From: Pseudomonas oryzihabitans
GTDB lineage: Bacteria > Pseudomonadota > Gammaproteobacteria > Pseudomonadales > Pseudomonadaceae
Direction of reading: 5' to 3'
Assembly: GCF_006384975.1 (NCBI RefSeq)
Contig: NZ_CP021645.1
Coordinates: 2,694,001-2,758,000, forward strand
DNA length: 64,000 bases
The notes under the pieces are model-generated. The model was not told the DNA's origin. It worked only from the letters and a program-made list of their open reading frames with translations, and searched no databases. Within the stretch, counting starts at the first letter, position 1. Each line of letters starts with the position of its first letter. Below, piece by piece: positions 44,532 to 54,558 of the stretch. The position numbers were made by a program, and so were the translations under genes.

Positions 44532-45680
44532 CTAGCCCTCCGCCGGTACCCGCACCCACCCTTCCATGAGTCGCCGCGCGCTGCGGCTCATGATGGCCTT
44601 CTCCATCTGCCAGCTGCCGTCCACCTCACGCGCCTGGGCGCCGACCGTCACGGTGCCGGCGGTGTGGCCCATACGTACCTGGCGTCCGGCCAGCTCGCCG
44701 GTGAGCTGATTGACCAGGGTGCCGGGCAGCATGGCGGCCACCGCCACGGCGACCGCGCCGGTGCCGGGAATGGCGTGGTGCAGCTTGCCCATGGAGATCA
44801 TGCGGGCGATGAGATCGAGCTCCGCGGCCTGCACCTGTTTGCCGCCGGCCACCCGATAGGTCTGCGGCGGTGCGATCAGGCACAGCTTGGGCGTGTGAGG
44901 GCGCTCCGCGGTGGCCTGGGCGGCGCTGGTCGCCAGGCCCATGGCCACGGCACCGGCGGCGCGCAGGAGCTCCAGGCGCTGCAGCAGCTCCGCATCGCCG
45001 TTGATCTGCGCCTGGGTCTCGGTACCGCTCAGGCCAAGCGCCTCGGCGCGCACGAAGATGGTCGGATTACCGGCATTGAGCAGGGTCACCGGCAGCCGGC
45101 CCAGACCGGCAATCTGCAACTCATCGACGGCCCGCCCGGTGGGCAGCACGCTGCCATCGGTCCCGGTGGGATCGAGGAATTCGAGCACGACTTCAGCGGC
45201 GGGAAAGGCCACGCCGTCGAAGCAGAAATCGCCCTCTTCCTGCACCTCGCCGGCCACCATGGGTACCCGGGCGAGGATGCGCTTGCCGAGATTGGCCTGC
45301 CAGATACGCACCGTGGCCAGGCCGTCGCGGGGCGCCTGCACCAGGCCCTCGCTGATGGCGAAGGGACCGACGGCGGCGCTGAGATTGCCGCAATTGCCCG
45401 ACCAGTCGATCACCGGCAGTTCGATGGCCGGCGCGCCGAACAGGTAGTCGATATCGCAGTCCGGGCGACAGGACGGGGCGATCACCACCACCTTGCTGGT
45501 GCTGGAGGTGGCGCCGCCCAGGCCGTCGATCTGCTTGCCATAGGGGTCGGGGCTGCCGATCACCCGCAGCAGCAGGGCATCGCGCGCGGGGCCGGCGGGC
45601 GGTAGGTCGCGGGCATGGAAGAACACGCCCTTGCTGGAACCACCCCGCATGTAGACGGCAGGAATACGGTGTTGCGGCAT
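44532..45680 (-). CDS. PrpF-family isomerase
   Basis: A 382-residue PrpF-like protein (diaminopimelate-epimerase fold, two halves). It opens IPAVYMRGGSSKGVFFHARD, and the first catalytic-site motif is DWSGNCGNLSAA with its Cys. The second half has HTPKLCLIAPP and MISMGKLHHAIPGTG. PrpF isomerises 2-methylaconitate, and relatives such as GalD act on oxalomesaconate. Neither prpBC/acnD nor gallate genes are nearby, so the substrate is open. GGAG lies six bases before the start. The next gene upstream on the same strand is the hydrolase at 45700. Confidence 0.85.
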   Translation of the reverse strand: MPQHRIPAVYMRGGSSKGVFFHARDLPPAGPARDALLLRVIGSPDPYGKQIDGLGGATSSTSKVVVIAPSCRPDCDIDYLFGAPAIELPVIDWSGNCGNLSAAVGPFAISEGLVQAPRDGLATVRIWQANLGKRILARVPMVAGEVQEEGDFCFDGVAFPAAEVVLEFLDPTGTDGSVLPTGRAVDELQIAGLGRLPVTLLNAGNPTIFVRAEALGLSGTETQAQINGDAELLQRLELLRAAGAVAMGLATSAAQATAERPHTPKLCLIAPPQTYRVAGGKQVQAAELDLIARMISMGKLHHAIPGTGAVAVAVAAMLPGTLVNQLTGELAGRQVRMGHTAGTVTVGAQAREVDGSWQMEKAIMSRSARRLMEGWVRVPAEG

Positions 45681-45699
45681 GGTGGGCTCCGTCAGGGGA

Positions 45700-46590
45700 T
45701 CACGCCAGATAGCGCCCGAACCAACCCAGGGTGCGATCCCAGGCTAGGCGGGCGGCGGCTTCGTCGTAGCGCGGGGTGGAATCGTTATGGAAGCCATGGG
45801 TGGTGCCGGGATAGCGCTGCACCTCGAAGGTCTTGCCCTGGGTCGTTAGAGCCGCCTCGTAGGCGGCGGCGCCTTCGTTGATACGCGGATCGTTCTCGGC
45901 GTAGTGGATCAACAGCGGCGCCTTGATCCGCGCCACCTCCTCCACACGGGGCTGGCGGCCGTAGAAGGGTACCGCCGCGGCCAGCTCGGGATAGGCCACG
46001 GCGGCGGCGTTGGCCACCCCGCCGCCATAGCAGAAGCCGGTGATGCCGACCTTGCCGGTGCTGAATTCGTGGCTCATCAGGGTTTCCACGGCGGCGAAGA
46101 AGTCGTTCATCAACTTCTGCGGATCGACCTGCTGCTGCAGCTCGCGACCCTTGTCGTCGTTGCCGGGATAGCCGCCCATGGCGGTCAGGCCATCCGGCGC
46201 CAGGGCCAGGTAACCGGCCTTGGCCAGGCGCCGGGCCACGTCTTCGATATAGGGATTGAGGCCGCGATTCTCGTGCACCACCACCACCGCCGACACCTTG
46301 CCGCTGGCCTTGGCCGGACGCACCAGGTAGCCGCGTACCCGACCATGGCCCTGGGGCGAGGGGTAGTAGACGTATTCGGCGACGATGTCCGGATCGGTGA
46401 ATTCCACCTGGGTGGCCAGGGCGTAATTGGGACTCAGGGCCGCCAATACCCCGGTGGCGGAGAGGCCCAGCACCGCGGCGCAGGCACCGGCGCGGTCGAG
46501 GAAGTCGCGCCGGCTGATGCGCCCATGGACGTAGAAGTCATAGAGTTCGAGCAGTTCGGGCGAGAAATCCTTGGCGGTGAGACGGGTCAT
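45700..46590 (-). CDS. Tat-exported dienelactone hydrolase family protein
   Basis: A 296-residue protein. GRISRRDFLDRAGACAAVLG is a twin-arginine signal, so the folded enzyme is probably sent to the periplasm. The hydrolase triad is Cys in ITGFCYGGGVAN, Asp in HYAENDPRIN and His in GTTHGFHND. The layout matches YghX-like dienelactone hydrolases. AGAGGAG precedes the start. It lies 19 bases upstream of the PrpF-like gene and is probably cotranscribed, which suggests processing of an unsaturated dicarboxylic compound; that is an inference. Confidence 0.9.
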   Translation of the reverse strand: MTRLTAKDFSPELLELYDFYVHGRISRRDFLDRAGACAAVLGLSATGVLAALSPNYALATQVEFTDPDIVAEYVYYPSPQGHGRVRGYLVRPAKASGKVSAVVVVHENRGLNPYIEDVARRLAKAGYLALAPDGLTAMGGYPGNDDKGRELQQQVDPQKLMNDFFAAVETLMSHEFSTGKVGITGFCYGGGVANAAAVAYPELAAAVPFYGRQPRVEEVARIKAPLLIHYAENDPRINEGAAAYEAALTTQGKTFEVQRYPGTTHGFHNDSTPRYDEAAARLAWDRTLGWFGRYLA

Positions 46591-46706
46591 CGCAGCGCTC
46601 CTCTGGCGGGGTACGCGGCGCCCGACCCGGATGGGCGGGCGCCCCGGCTGGTCCCGAGTGTGCCGCGAATCGTCTGACTATGCCACCGCCCCGGACGGCC
46701 CCGGAC

Positions 46707-49700
46707 TCAGACCGAGGGACGCAACTCACGCAGTACGGCGAGCAAAGCCTCGAAGCTGACCGGTTTGTTCAGGTGCTGGGCGAAACCGGCGGCCCGCGCC
46801 TTGTCGACGTCCAGCCGCGTACCGTAGCCGGACAGCGCCACGGCCGGGGTGCCGACATTGCGATCCCCCGCCCGCACTCGGCGCAGGAATTCATGGCCGT
46901 CCATCTCCGGCATGCCGATGTCGGAGAGGATGATGTCGAAATCCTGCGCCTGGGCCAGCGCCAGGCCGTTGTGGGAGTCGGTCGCCGCGGTGACCACCAC
47001 GCCCTCCTCTTCGAGCAGCAGCTGCAGGGTCTCGACGATGTCGGCAGAGTCGTCCACCAGCAGCGCCCGCAACCCGGCGAGGGAGTGCTCATCCGCCTGC
47101 GCCGTAGGGGCGAGTTGCTGCTCGGCGTGGCACAGCGGCAGCCAGACGCTGAACCTTGCGCCCAAGCCGGGGCCGGCGGAGTGAGCCTCGATCCGCCCAC
47201 CGTGGGCTTCCACCAGTTGCTTGACCAGCGCCAGGCCGATGCCCAGGCCATGCTGGGCGCGGGCGGTGTATTTCATTTCCGCCTGGCCGAACATCTCGAA
47301 TACCCGCGGCAGGAAGTCGGGATCGATCCCCTGCCCGGTGTCCGTCACCTCCAGCCGCGCCTCCTGGCCGTCCGCGTCCAGGGCGATCGACACCTGGCCG
47401 CCGGCCGGGGTGAACTTGATAGCGTTGTTGAGCAGATTCCAGACGATCTGCCCGATACGGGTGGCGTCCGCATGGACGTACAGCGGCTCGCTCGGCAGGC
47501 GCGTGCAGGAGACCTCGACCTCGCCCGCCAGCGGCTTGATCACCTCGGCGATCTCGCGCAGTTGCTGGGCCAGGTCCAGCCCGACCCGCTCCAGTTTGAG
47601 CTTGCCGGTACGGATGCGCGACAGGTCGAGCAGGTCATCGATGATCTGTGCCTGGCTGCGCACCGCGCGCTGGATGGCTTCGGTCGCCCGGCGCGCCAGG
47701 GCCACGTTGCGCAGCACGGGTGAGCGCGCCAGCAGCTCGCTGTTGAGCTGGATGAGATTGAGCGGATGCTTGAGCTCGTGGGACATCACCGCGAAGAATT
47801 CGTCCTTGAGCTGGACCAGGGCGCGCTGCTGCGCCTGCTGGTTGGCTGCCTCGCTGGAGCGCACATGGTCGGCGGTGGCGTCGCGGGCGATCTTGGCGTA
47901 GCCCCGTCCACCGGCGGCATTGTTCATCCGGCTGAGCACCCCGGCGCAGTACAGCCGGCTACCGTCCTTGCGCCTGAGCCAGCGCTCGTTGTGGGCAGCG
48001 CCCTGGGCGTCGGCGGTGTGCATTTCCTCTTCCGGCACCTGGGCGGCGACATCTTCCGGGGTGAAGATCAGGCCTACCGGTTGGCCCAGGGCCTCGCGCT
48101 CGCTGTAGCCGAATAGCCGGGTGGCGCCGCCGTTCCAACTGTTGATGATGCCATTGGCGTCCAGGGTGACGATGGCGTAATCCTGGATGTTCTGCGCCAC
48201 CAGGCGCATGTTCTCTTCGCCAGCGCGGGCGCGATCCTGAGCCAGGCGCCGCTCGGTGACGTCGATGAAGGTCAGCACCGCTCCCTCGATGCGATCCTCC
48301 GCGGTGCGGTAGGGCAACAGCCGCGCCAGGTACCAGTGGTCATCGTGACTGCGCACCTCGCGCTTGATGAGCCGGAGGGATTCGAACACCTGGTTGGCAT
48401 CGTCGGCCAGCTCCGGGTAGTCCAGCCGATGGGTGATGTCGAGCAGCGAGCGGCCGGTATCGCTGACGATCATGTTGAAGATGCCGATCGCCCGCGGGGT
48501 GAATCTCTTGATGCGCATGCCACGGTCGACGAACACCGTGGCGATGTCGGTGGAGGTGATGAGGTTCTGCAGATCGTCGTTGATCTTGCCGGTTTCCTCG
48601 ATCTTGGCCTTGAGTTCGTAGTTGACGGTGATCAGTTCTTCGTTGATCGACTGCAGCTCTTCCTTGCTGGTCTCCAGCTCTTCGGTGGCCGAACGCAGCT
48701 CTTCGTTGATCGCCTGCAGTTCCTCGTTGGAGGCCTTGAGTTCCTCGGTCGAGGTCTCGGATTGCTCGATGGTCAGCTGCAACTGTTCCTTGGTGCGCTG
48801 CAGCTCGGCTTCCAGCTGGGTGAGGACACTGTCCTTGGCTTCCGTGTGATCGCTGGAGGCGTCGGTGCTCATGACGTCTTCGACTTCGTCGAAGAGCACC
48901 AGCATGTAGTCGGTGCTGGTGTCGCTGTCGCGGAAGGGCCGCACCACCATGTTGATGTAGTAGCTGCGGTCGTCGCGCTGGATGTGCACGCGCCGGGCCT
49001 CGACGCTCTTGTTGCTCTGCAGGGCCTGGAACAGCGCGGTGCGCAGCTCCAGGCGCAATTCCTCCAGCACCAGCGCCGGCAGGTTGTAGCTGGGCTCGCC
49101 GCCGACGTAGCGAAGGAAACGCCCGGCCCGCTCGGACATGTGCACGATGTTGGATTCGCGGTCGACGATGATGCTCGGCGGCGCGTATTGCTCCAGCACC
49201 CGCTGGTGCACCTCGGCGAAGGACACCTTCTTGCGCCGACCGACCTGGTGCGGCGGCAGGCGCACGCTGTGCACGCCCGGGTTGAGATTGAGCAGCGGCG
49301 TGGGCCGCACCACGCTGGTGGTGTGCTTGGCACGGTAGATGCGGTTTTTCTTGTCGACCGTGGCGAACAGGTTGCTCTGCACATCGGCCGACTCGGAACT
49401 GCCGAGGAACAGGTAGCCGCCCGGCTTGAGCGCGAAGTGGAAGGTGTGCAGGATCTCGGCCTGCACCTCGCGATCCAGGTAGATCAGCAGGTTGCGACAG
49501 CTAATCAGATCGAGCCGGGAAAAGGGCGGATCGCTGAGCAGGTTGTGCTGGGCGAACAGCACCTTCTCGCGCAGCTCCTTCTTCACCCGGTACTGGTTCT
49601 GCTCCTTGAGCAGGTGCTGGCGCAGGCGGCCGGGGGTGACATCGGTAATGATCGAGCCGGGATAGACCCCATGCCGGGCCACGGCCAGGGCGTGCTCGTC

Positions 49701-50825
49701 GAGATCGGTGGCGAACACCTGCAAGCGCGCACCGGACTGGCGTAACTCGGCCTGCTCGGTGAGCAGCATGGCCAAGGAATAGGCCTCTTCACCGCTGGAA
49801 CAAGCCGCGCTCCAGACCCGCAATTCCTGCTCTTCCTCCAGGCCGTGCAGTTGCTCGAACAGTTCGGGGATGACATCGCGCTCCAGCGCCTCGAAGGCTT
49901 CGCGATCACGGAAGAAATTGGTCACGCCGATGAGCATGTCCTTGAGCAGCGCCGGGGTTTCCTCGGGATGCTCGTGCAGGAAGCTGGCATAGGCCGGCAT
50001 GTCGGGGATTGTGTTCACCTGCATGCGCCGCTCCACACGGCGCAGCACCGTGGCGGTCTTGTACTGCTTGAAGTTGTGTCCGGTGCGGGTGCGCAGCAGG
50101 GTGAGGATGTCGCGCAGGGCCAGTTGCATGGCCTTGCTCGAAGCGCCCGGCAGCCGGGCCTCTAGCTCGATCTGGCGCAACTCGCTCTGGCTCAGGGAGT
50201 TGATGGTGACAGCCAGCTCCAGCAGCTTCTGCGGCATGTCCACCACCGGCAGGACGAAATCCACCGCGCCGGTAGCGATGGCGCTGCAGGGCATGGAATC
50301 GAACTCCGCATCTTCCGGCGCCTGGGCCAGGGTCACCCCGCCCTGCTCCTTGACCCGTCCGAGCCCAACGGAACCGTCCGCACCGTTGCCCGACAGGACG
50401 ATGGCGATGGCCCGCGCCTTATGCACATCGGCGAGGGCGCGGAAGAACAGGTCCACCGCCACGTGGTCGCCCGACGGCCGCTCCGCCGGATTGAGGCGCA
50501 GGTAGCCATCGTTCATGGTCAGGTCGAAGCCGGGTGGTATCACATAGACGTGCTCGGCCTCGATGGGCACCGGCTGGGTGACCTGCTGCACCGGCAGCCG
50601 GGTCGCGCGCTGCAGGATCTGGTCGAGACTGCTTTGGTGCTCGGGCGACAGGTGCATCACCACCACGAAGGCCATGCCGCAATCCGCTGGCAGGTCCTCG
50701 AAAAAGCGTAGCAGGGCCTGGATCCCGCCCGCCGAAGCCCCGATGCCCACCACCGGGAACGGCAGGTCGCTGGGGGTCAACTGCTTGGAGTTGTTGGGTC
50801 GGGCCACATCCGCCTGTTTGCTCAT
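46707..50825 (-). CDS. CheB-CheR-PAS hybrid histidine kinase
   Basis: A 1372-residue multidomain protein. The N-terminal CheB methylesterase (about 20-205) has Ser31 in GIGASAGG, His58 in MHLSPEHQ and Asp in GNGADGS. CheR follows (about 215-490: GVTNFFRDREAFEAL, WSAACSSGEEAYSLAM). Then come PAS (about 535-650), a long coiled coil (about 660-745), two more PAS domains, HisKA (FFAVMSHELKHPLNLI), HATPase_c (NLLNNAIKFTPAGG) and a receiver with Asp in IILSDIGMPEMDGH. No other chemotaxis genes are adjacent. Both CheB and CheR active-site motifs look intact. Confidence 0.95.
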   Translation of the reverse strand: MSKQADVARPNNSKQLTPSDLPFPVVGIGASAGGIQALLRFFEDLPADCGMAFVVVMHLSPEHQSSLDQILQRATRLPVQQVTQPVPIEAEHVYVIPPGFDLTMNDGYLRLNPAERPSGDHVAVDLFFRALADVHKARAIAIVLSGNGADGSVGLGRVKEQGGVTLAQAPEDAEFDSMPCSAIATGAVDFVLPVVDMPQKLLELAVTINSLSQSELRQIELEARLPGASSKAMQLALRDILTLLRTRTGHNFKQYKTATVLRRVERRMQVNTIPDMPAYASFLHEHPEETPALLKDMLIGVTNFFRDREAFEALERDVIPELFEQLHGLEEEQELRVWSAACSSGEEAYSLAMLLTEQAELRQSGARLQVFATDLDEHALAVARHGVYPGSIITDVTPGRLRQHLLKEQNQYRVKKELREKVLFAQHNLLSDPPFSRLDLISCRNLLIYLDREVQAEILHTFHFALKPGGYLFLGSSESADVQSNLFATVDKKNRIYRAKHTTSVVRPTPLLNLNPGVHSVRLPPHQVGRRKKVSFAEVHQRVLEQYAPPSIIVDRESNIVHMSERAGRFLRYVGGEPSYNLPALVLEELRLELRTALFQALQSNKSVEARRVHIQRDDRSYYINMVVRPFRDSDTSTDYMLVLFDEVEDVMSTDASSDHTEAKDSVLTQLEAELQRTKEQLQLTIEQSETSTEELKASNEELQAINEELRSATEELETSKEELQSINEELITVNYELKAKIEETGKINDDLQNLITSTDIATVFVDRGMRIKRFTPRAIGIFNMIVSDTGRSLLDITHRLDYPELADDANQVFESLRLIKREVRSHDDHWYLARLLPYRTAEDRIEGAVLTFIDVTERRLAQDRARAGEENMRLVAQNIQDYAIVTLDANGIINSWNGGATRLFGYSEREALGQPVGLIFTPEDVAAQVPEEEMHTADAQGAAHNERWLRRKDGSRLYCAGVLSRMNNAAGGRGYAKIARDATADHVRSSEAANQQAQQRALVQLKDEFFAVMSHELKHPLNLIQLNSELLARSPVLRNVALARRATEAIQRAVRSQAQIIDDLLDLSRIRTGKLKLERVGLDLAQQLREIAEVIKPLAGEVEVSCTRLPSEPLYVHADATRIGQIVWNLLNNAIKFTPAGGQVSIALDADGQEARLEVTDTGQGIDPDFLPRVFEMFGQAEMKYTARAQHGLGIGLALVKQLVEAHGGRIEAHSAGPGLGARFSVWLPLCHAEQQLAPTAQADEHSLAGLRALLVDDSADIVETLQLLLEEEGVVVTAATDSHNGLALAQAQDFDIILSDIGMPEMDGHEFLRRVRAGDRNVGTPAVALSGYGTRLDVDKARAAGFAQHLNKPVSFEALLAVLRELRPSV

Positions 50826-51200
50826 CTATCCGCCGTTTGAAAATCCATAAGAAATCGGGGTTGCCGCCATCGCCGCGGCCAGGTCGTCCATCCCTTTAGC
50901 GCCGAAACGCCCCATCGCCACCGGAGTATAACGAGCGCTCGCGCGGAGGACGGGTCTCATCCTGCCGAGAGTTGGCTCAGCCGACGTTTGCCGCCTGTGA
51001 ATCGGACTGATGGCGTAATGGCGAGTGCGAGCGAAGCGTGCGGCCGAGCACCGGACCGCTCGCGGGAGAGGGCTGGGGTGAGGGTGGTCGGTTGGTCCCG
51101 GCACGAAGCGGGTGGATGAGGCTACGCCGTCAGCCAGCCTACGCGACGCTAATCGCGGTCATGGTGGTCCGCCGATGCGGCCGCTCCGCACTTCTTAGCT

Positions 51201-51266
51201 TATCGCGGCCATGGGCCGCTCCTACAAAGGCTTCATATCCCGTAGGAGCGGCCCATGGCCGCGATA
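51201..51266. repeat. REP-type inverted pair
   Basis: Two 25-bp arms (51201-51225 and 51242-51266) are perfect inverted copies containing GTAGGAGCGGCCCATGGCCG, with a 16-base loop. This is a widespread Pseudomonas-type REP sequence. It lies in the 485-bp gap 50826-51310, which also has a degenerate GGATGAGGCTACGCCGTCAG copy and no gene. It may act as a terminator or mRNA stabiliser after polB. Confidence 0.8.
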
Positions 51267-51310
51267 GGCCCTACGCGAGACCCGCCACCAGCACGGGACC
51301 GCACCTACCA

Positions 51311-53659
51311 TCAAAACAACCCCAACTGCCGATCCAGCAGCCGCTCGAAGCGGTCGCCAACGAAGGGCAGGATGGCATCGGCCACCGGGGCTAGCTGGCG
51401 CTGCACATAGTGGTCGTAGTCCGGCGGTGCATGGGGCAGCTCGACCGGCTCGGGGCCGGCGGTGGTGATCAGGTAGCTGATCCAGCCGCCGCGGCGGAAC
51501 TGGCTACGCCGCCCAAGGCGGGCATTTTCCGCCTCGAACAGCCGGGCGGCGCGCACCTGGGGCGGAACATTGCTCTGGTACTCGTCCAGCGGCCGGCGCA
51601 GACGCTTGCGATAGACCAGCAGGTCGTCGAATTCGCCGGCGCGGGTGCGGGCGACGAAGTCGCGCAGGTACTCCACATGGGGCTCGCCGGTGAAGATGCG
51701 CAGGTACAGCTCGCGCTGGAAGCGCTGGGCCAGCGGTGACCAGTCGCTGCGCACCGTTTCCAGTCCCTTGAACACCAGCTCGGGCGCGCCGTCCACACCG
51801 GGCCTGAGCCCGGCGTATCTCTTCTTGCTGCCCTCCTCCGCGCCACGGATGGTGGGCATGAGAAAGCGGGCGAAGTGGGTTTCGTATTGCAGTTCCAGGT
51901 GGCTTTCCAGCCCCAGTTCGGCCTGTAGCTGCTCGCGCCAGTGGGCATTGACCGCCGCCACCAGCTCGCGACCGATGCGCTCGGCCTCGGCTTCGTCGTG
52001 GGCACGGCCAAGCCAGACGAAGGTGGAGTCGGTATCGCCATAGATCACCCGATGGCCGCGCGCCTCGATCAGCTCGCGGGTGCGGTGCATCACCGCATGG
52101 CCGCGCAGGGTGATGGACGAGGCCAGCCGATGATCGAAGAAGCGGCAGTGCGGCGTGCCCAGCACCCCGTAGAAGCTGTTCATGATGATCTTCAGCGCCT
52201 GGGCCAGGGGCGCGTTGCCGGCGCGCTTGGCCGCATCGCGCCCTTCCCAGACCCGCGCCACCATCTCCGGCAGGCAGTGCCGGGTGCGATGGAAGCGCGC
52301 CCCGCGAAAGCCCGGCACGGTTTCGTCCTCGGGCGTCGCCAGGCCCTCCACCAGCCCCACCGGGTCGATGAGAAAGGTGCGGATCAGCGAGGGATAGAGG
52401 CTCTTGTAGTCCAGTACCAGCACCGAGTCGTAGAGCCCGGGCCGCGAATCCATGACGAAGCCGCCCGGACTGGCCTCGGGCGGCTGGGCGCCGAGGTTGG
52501 GCGCGACGAAGCCCTGGCGGTGCATCAGCGGCAGATAGAGGTGGTAGAAGGCGGCGATGGAGGCACCGTGGCGCTCCAGCGGCAAGCCGGTGACGCTGGC
52601 CCGCTCCAGCAGGAAGCGCAGCAGCTCGGTCTGCTCGAAGATGCGGGTAACCAGCTCGCAGTCCACCAGGTTGTAGCGCGCCAGGGCGCTCTTCTCGCTG
52701 GCGAACATGCGGTTGATGGAGGCCATGCGGTCGTGGGGATTGTCGATGGCCTTGCCTTCGCCCAGCAGGGTGCGGGAGACGTTCTCCAGGCTGTAGGAGG
52801 GGAACACCCAGGTCGCCGACTTGAGCGCCTCCACGCCATCGATGATCGGCCGCCCGGCCAGCAGGGCAAAGAATTGGCGCCCCTGGCCGCCGGGTTCGTA
52901 GCGATCATCCTCGGGTGCCCCGCGCCCCAGGTGCAGGAGCACGCCCAATTTACGCGCGTGCTCGTGGAGCACGCGGATGTCGAACTGCAGCACGCTCCAG
53001 CCGATGATGACGTCGGGATCGTGGCGCGCCAGCCAGGCATTGAGGCGTTCGAGCAGGGTGGCGCGGTCGGCGACATATTCCAGGTCGAAGTCCAGAGCTA
53101 CCTCTTCGCCGGTAGGCGGACCGAGCATGTACACCTGGCGCTGGCCGCAGCCGTGCAGGCCGATGCTGTAGAGCTCGCCGCGCTCACTGGTCTCGATGTC
53201 CAGCGACAGGGTGCGCAACTGCGGGCGGTAGTCGGGCGCGGGGCGCAACGGGGTTGTACCGCGTTCGCCTGTCTGCGGCAGCTGCACCGGCGCAGTGATG
53301 AAGCGCTCCATGAGGAAGCGATCCGCCGGGGCGATATCCGCCTCATAGACCTCGATACCGAGCGCGGCGAGACGCTGCTCCAGGTCGCGCAGGATGCGAT
53401 AGCGCGGCGCATAGAGCCCCAGGACGGGGCGCCGCTGGAAGTCCTGCAACGCCAGTTCGCGCAGCTCCACCTCGTGCGGCAATAGCCGTTCGATGTCCGC
53501 TCGTCGCTCGGCGGGCACGAAGGCCACCGCCTGTTGTGCCGGTATCCGCAGCTCTCGCGGACCGGCATCGGTGGCGAACCAGAACACCAGCTCCAACCCA
53601 CTGGCGGTCTCGCGCCACAGGCGTGTCAGCAGAAAACCCTGGGCGGCAGCCACAGCCAT
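51311..53659 (-). CDS. polB: DNA polymerase II (family B)
   Basis: A 782-residue family B polymerase, normal length for PolB. Exonuclease motifs are SLDIETSERGELYSIG, IIGWSVLQFDIRVLHEHA and YNLVDCELVTRIFE. Polymerase motifs are LDYKSLYPSLIRT, KIIMNSFYGVLGTP and YGDTDSTFVW. It acts in replication restart and damage bypass. The start at 53659 (MAVAAAQG) has AGAGGAG just upstream and is preferred over the ATG five codons earlier. No LexA box was found in the upstream gap. Confidence 0.96.
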   Translation of the reverse strand: MAVAAAQGFLLTRLWRETASGLELVFWFATDAGPRELRIPAQQAVAFVPAERRADIERLLPHEVELRELALQDFQRRPVLGLYAPRYRILRDLEQRLAALGIEVYEADIAPADRFLMERFITAPVQLPQTGERGTTPLRPAPDYRPQLRTLSLDIETSERGELYSIGLHGCGQRQVYMLGPPTGEEVALDFDLEYVADRATLLERLNAWLARHDPDVIIGWSVLQFDIRVLHEHARKLGVLLHLGRGAPEDDRYEPGGQGRQFFALLAGRPIIDGVEALKSATWVFPSYSLENVSRTLLGEGKAIDNPHDRMASINRMFASEKSALARYNLVDCELVTRIFEQTELLRFLLERASVTGLPLERHGASIAAFYHLYLPLMHRQGFVAPNLGAQPPEASPGGFVMDSRPGLYDSVLVLDYKSLYPSLIRTFLIDPVGLVEGLATPEDETVPGFRGARFHRTRHCLPEMVARVWEGRDAAKRAGNAPLAQALKIIMNSFYGVLGTPHCRFFDHRLASSITLRGHAVMHRTRELIEARGHRVIYGDTDSTFVWLGRAHDEAEAERIGRELVAAVNAHWREQLQAELGLESHLELQYETHFARFLMPTIRGAEEGSKKRYAGLRPGVDGAPELVFKGLETVRSDWSPLAQRFQRELYLRIFTGEPHVEYLRDFVARTRAGEFDDLLVYRKRLRRPLDEYQSNVPPQVRAARLFEAENARLGRRSQFRRGGWISYLITTAGPEPVELPHAPPDYDHYVQRQLAPVADAILPFVGDRFERLLDRQLGLF

Positions 53660-53858
53660 CGCTCCTCTCATCACTCAGGGCACCATTCTCGCAAGGCCGC
53701 TCGCCAGGGGCGACCCCAGTGCGCCCAATACTCCGCTCGTCGGCCCGGCCAAACGGTCTGTGTCCTGTGGCGATGATCTTGCATCGAATGGCCACACCCG
53801 TCGTAGAGCCGACTCCTTCGGCTACTGGGCGTATCCTTTTACCGTTTCAGGCAGTGTC

Positions 53859-54551
53859 ATGAATTCGTTGTCTTCGTCCATCCCCCTCGCGGCCCCTCCC
53901 CGCTACAACGCCCAGCAAGCCCTCGTGCGCGAGCAGGCCCGGCGTTGGATGGAGCAGGATGTCCTGGTGCTGGACACCGAGGCCACCGGTCTCGGCGAGG
54001 ACGCCCAGTTGATCGAGGTGGCGGTGATGACCCTGAGTGGTCGAGTGCTGCTCGACACCCTGGTGCGCCCCACCATCGCCGTCCCGCGCGAAGCCACCCT
54101 CATCCACGGCCTGACCGATGCCCACTTGGCCCAGGCGCCGACCTTCCCCGAGGTCTTCGCCCGGCTCTGGCCCCTGCTGCAGGGCCGTACCGTGCTGGCC
54201 TACGGCATGGCCTTCGACTACCGGCTGCTGTCGCACAACGCTCGCCTGCACGGCCTGGCGCTGCCGCCGGAACTGGAACGGGAGACGCCACCGGTGCAAC
54301 TGGTGGACGGCACCCGCCTGCACTGCCTGATGCAACTCTATGCCCAGTTCTGGCAGGAACCGAGCCTGGACAGCCGCAGCCAGGATGGCTGGCGGCGCAA
54401 ATCCCTGGCCATGGCCGCCCGCAACCAGGGCATCACGGTGCAGGACACCCACCGCGCCCTGCCCGACTGCCGGCTCAAGGCCGCGCTGGTCCAGGCCGTG
54501 GCGGGCGAGGCACCCGCCACCTGGAATGGGCTGCAGGCCCTGGCCGGCTAG
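53859..54551 (+). CDS. DnaQ-like 3'-5' exonuclease
   Basis: A 230-residue DEDD exonuclease. Motif I is VLVLDTEATGLGEDAQLIEV (Asp/Glu), motif II AYGMAFDYRLLSHNA, and motif III DTHRALPDCRLKAAL with His and Asp (DEDDh type). It was started at 53859 (MNSLSSSIPL), because the frame upstream runs through the polB promoter region and lacks conservation. It may proofread or degrade 3' ends. It is divergent from the DNA polymerase II gene, which suggests but does not prove a shared repair role. Confidence 0.9.
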   Translation: MNSLSSSIPLAAPPRYNAQQALVREQARRWMEQDVLVLDTEATGLGEDAQLIEVAVMTLSGRVLLDTLVRPTIAVPREATLIHGLTDAHLAQAPTFPEVFARLWPLLQGRTVLAYGMAFDYRLLSHNARLHGLALPPELERETPPVQLVDGTRLHCLMQLYAQFWQEPSLDSRSQDGWRRKSLAMAARNQGITVQDTHRALPDCRLKAALVQAVAGEAPATWNGLQALAG

Positions 54552-54558
54552 AAATTGC

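Noticed and set aside
44532..45680. Assignment as the prpF gene of the methylcitrate cycle
   Set aside because: No prpB, prpC or acnD is adjacent, so only family membership is claimed.
53660..53858. LexA box controlling polB
   Set aside because: No CTGT-N8-ACAG sequence is present in the gap.
53493..53858. Longer N-terminus for the DnaQ-like exonuclease
   Set aside because: The extension overlaps the polB 5' end on the other strand and does not resemble the exonuclease family.
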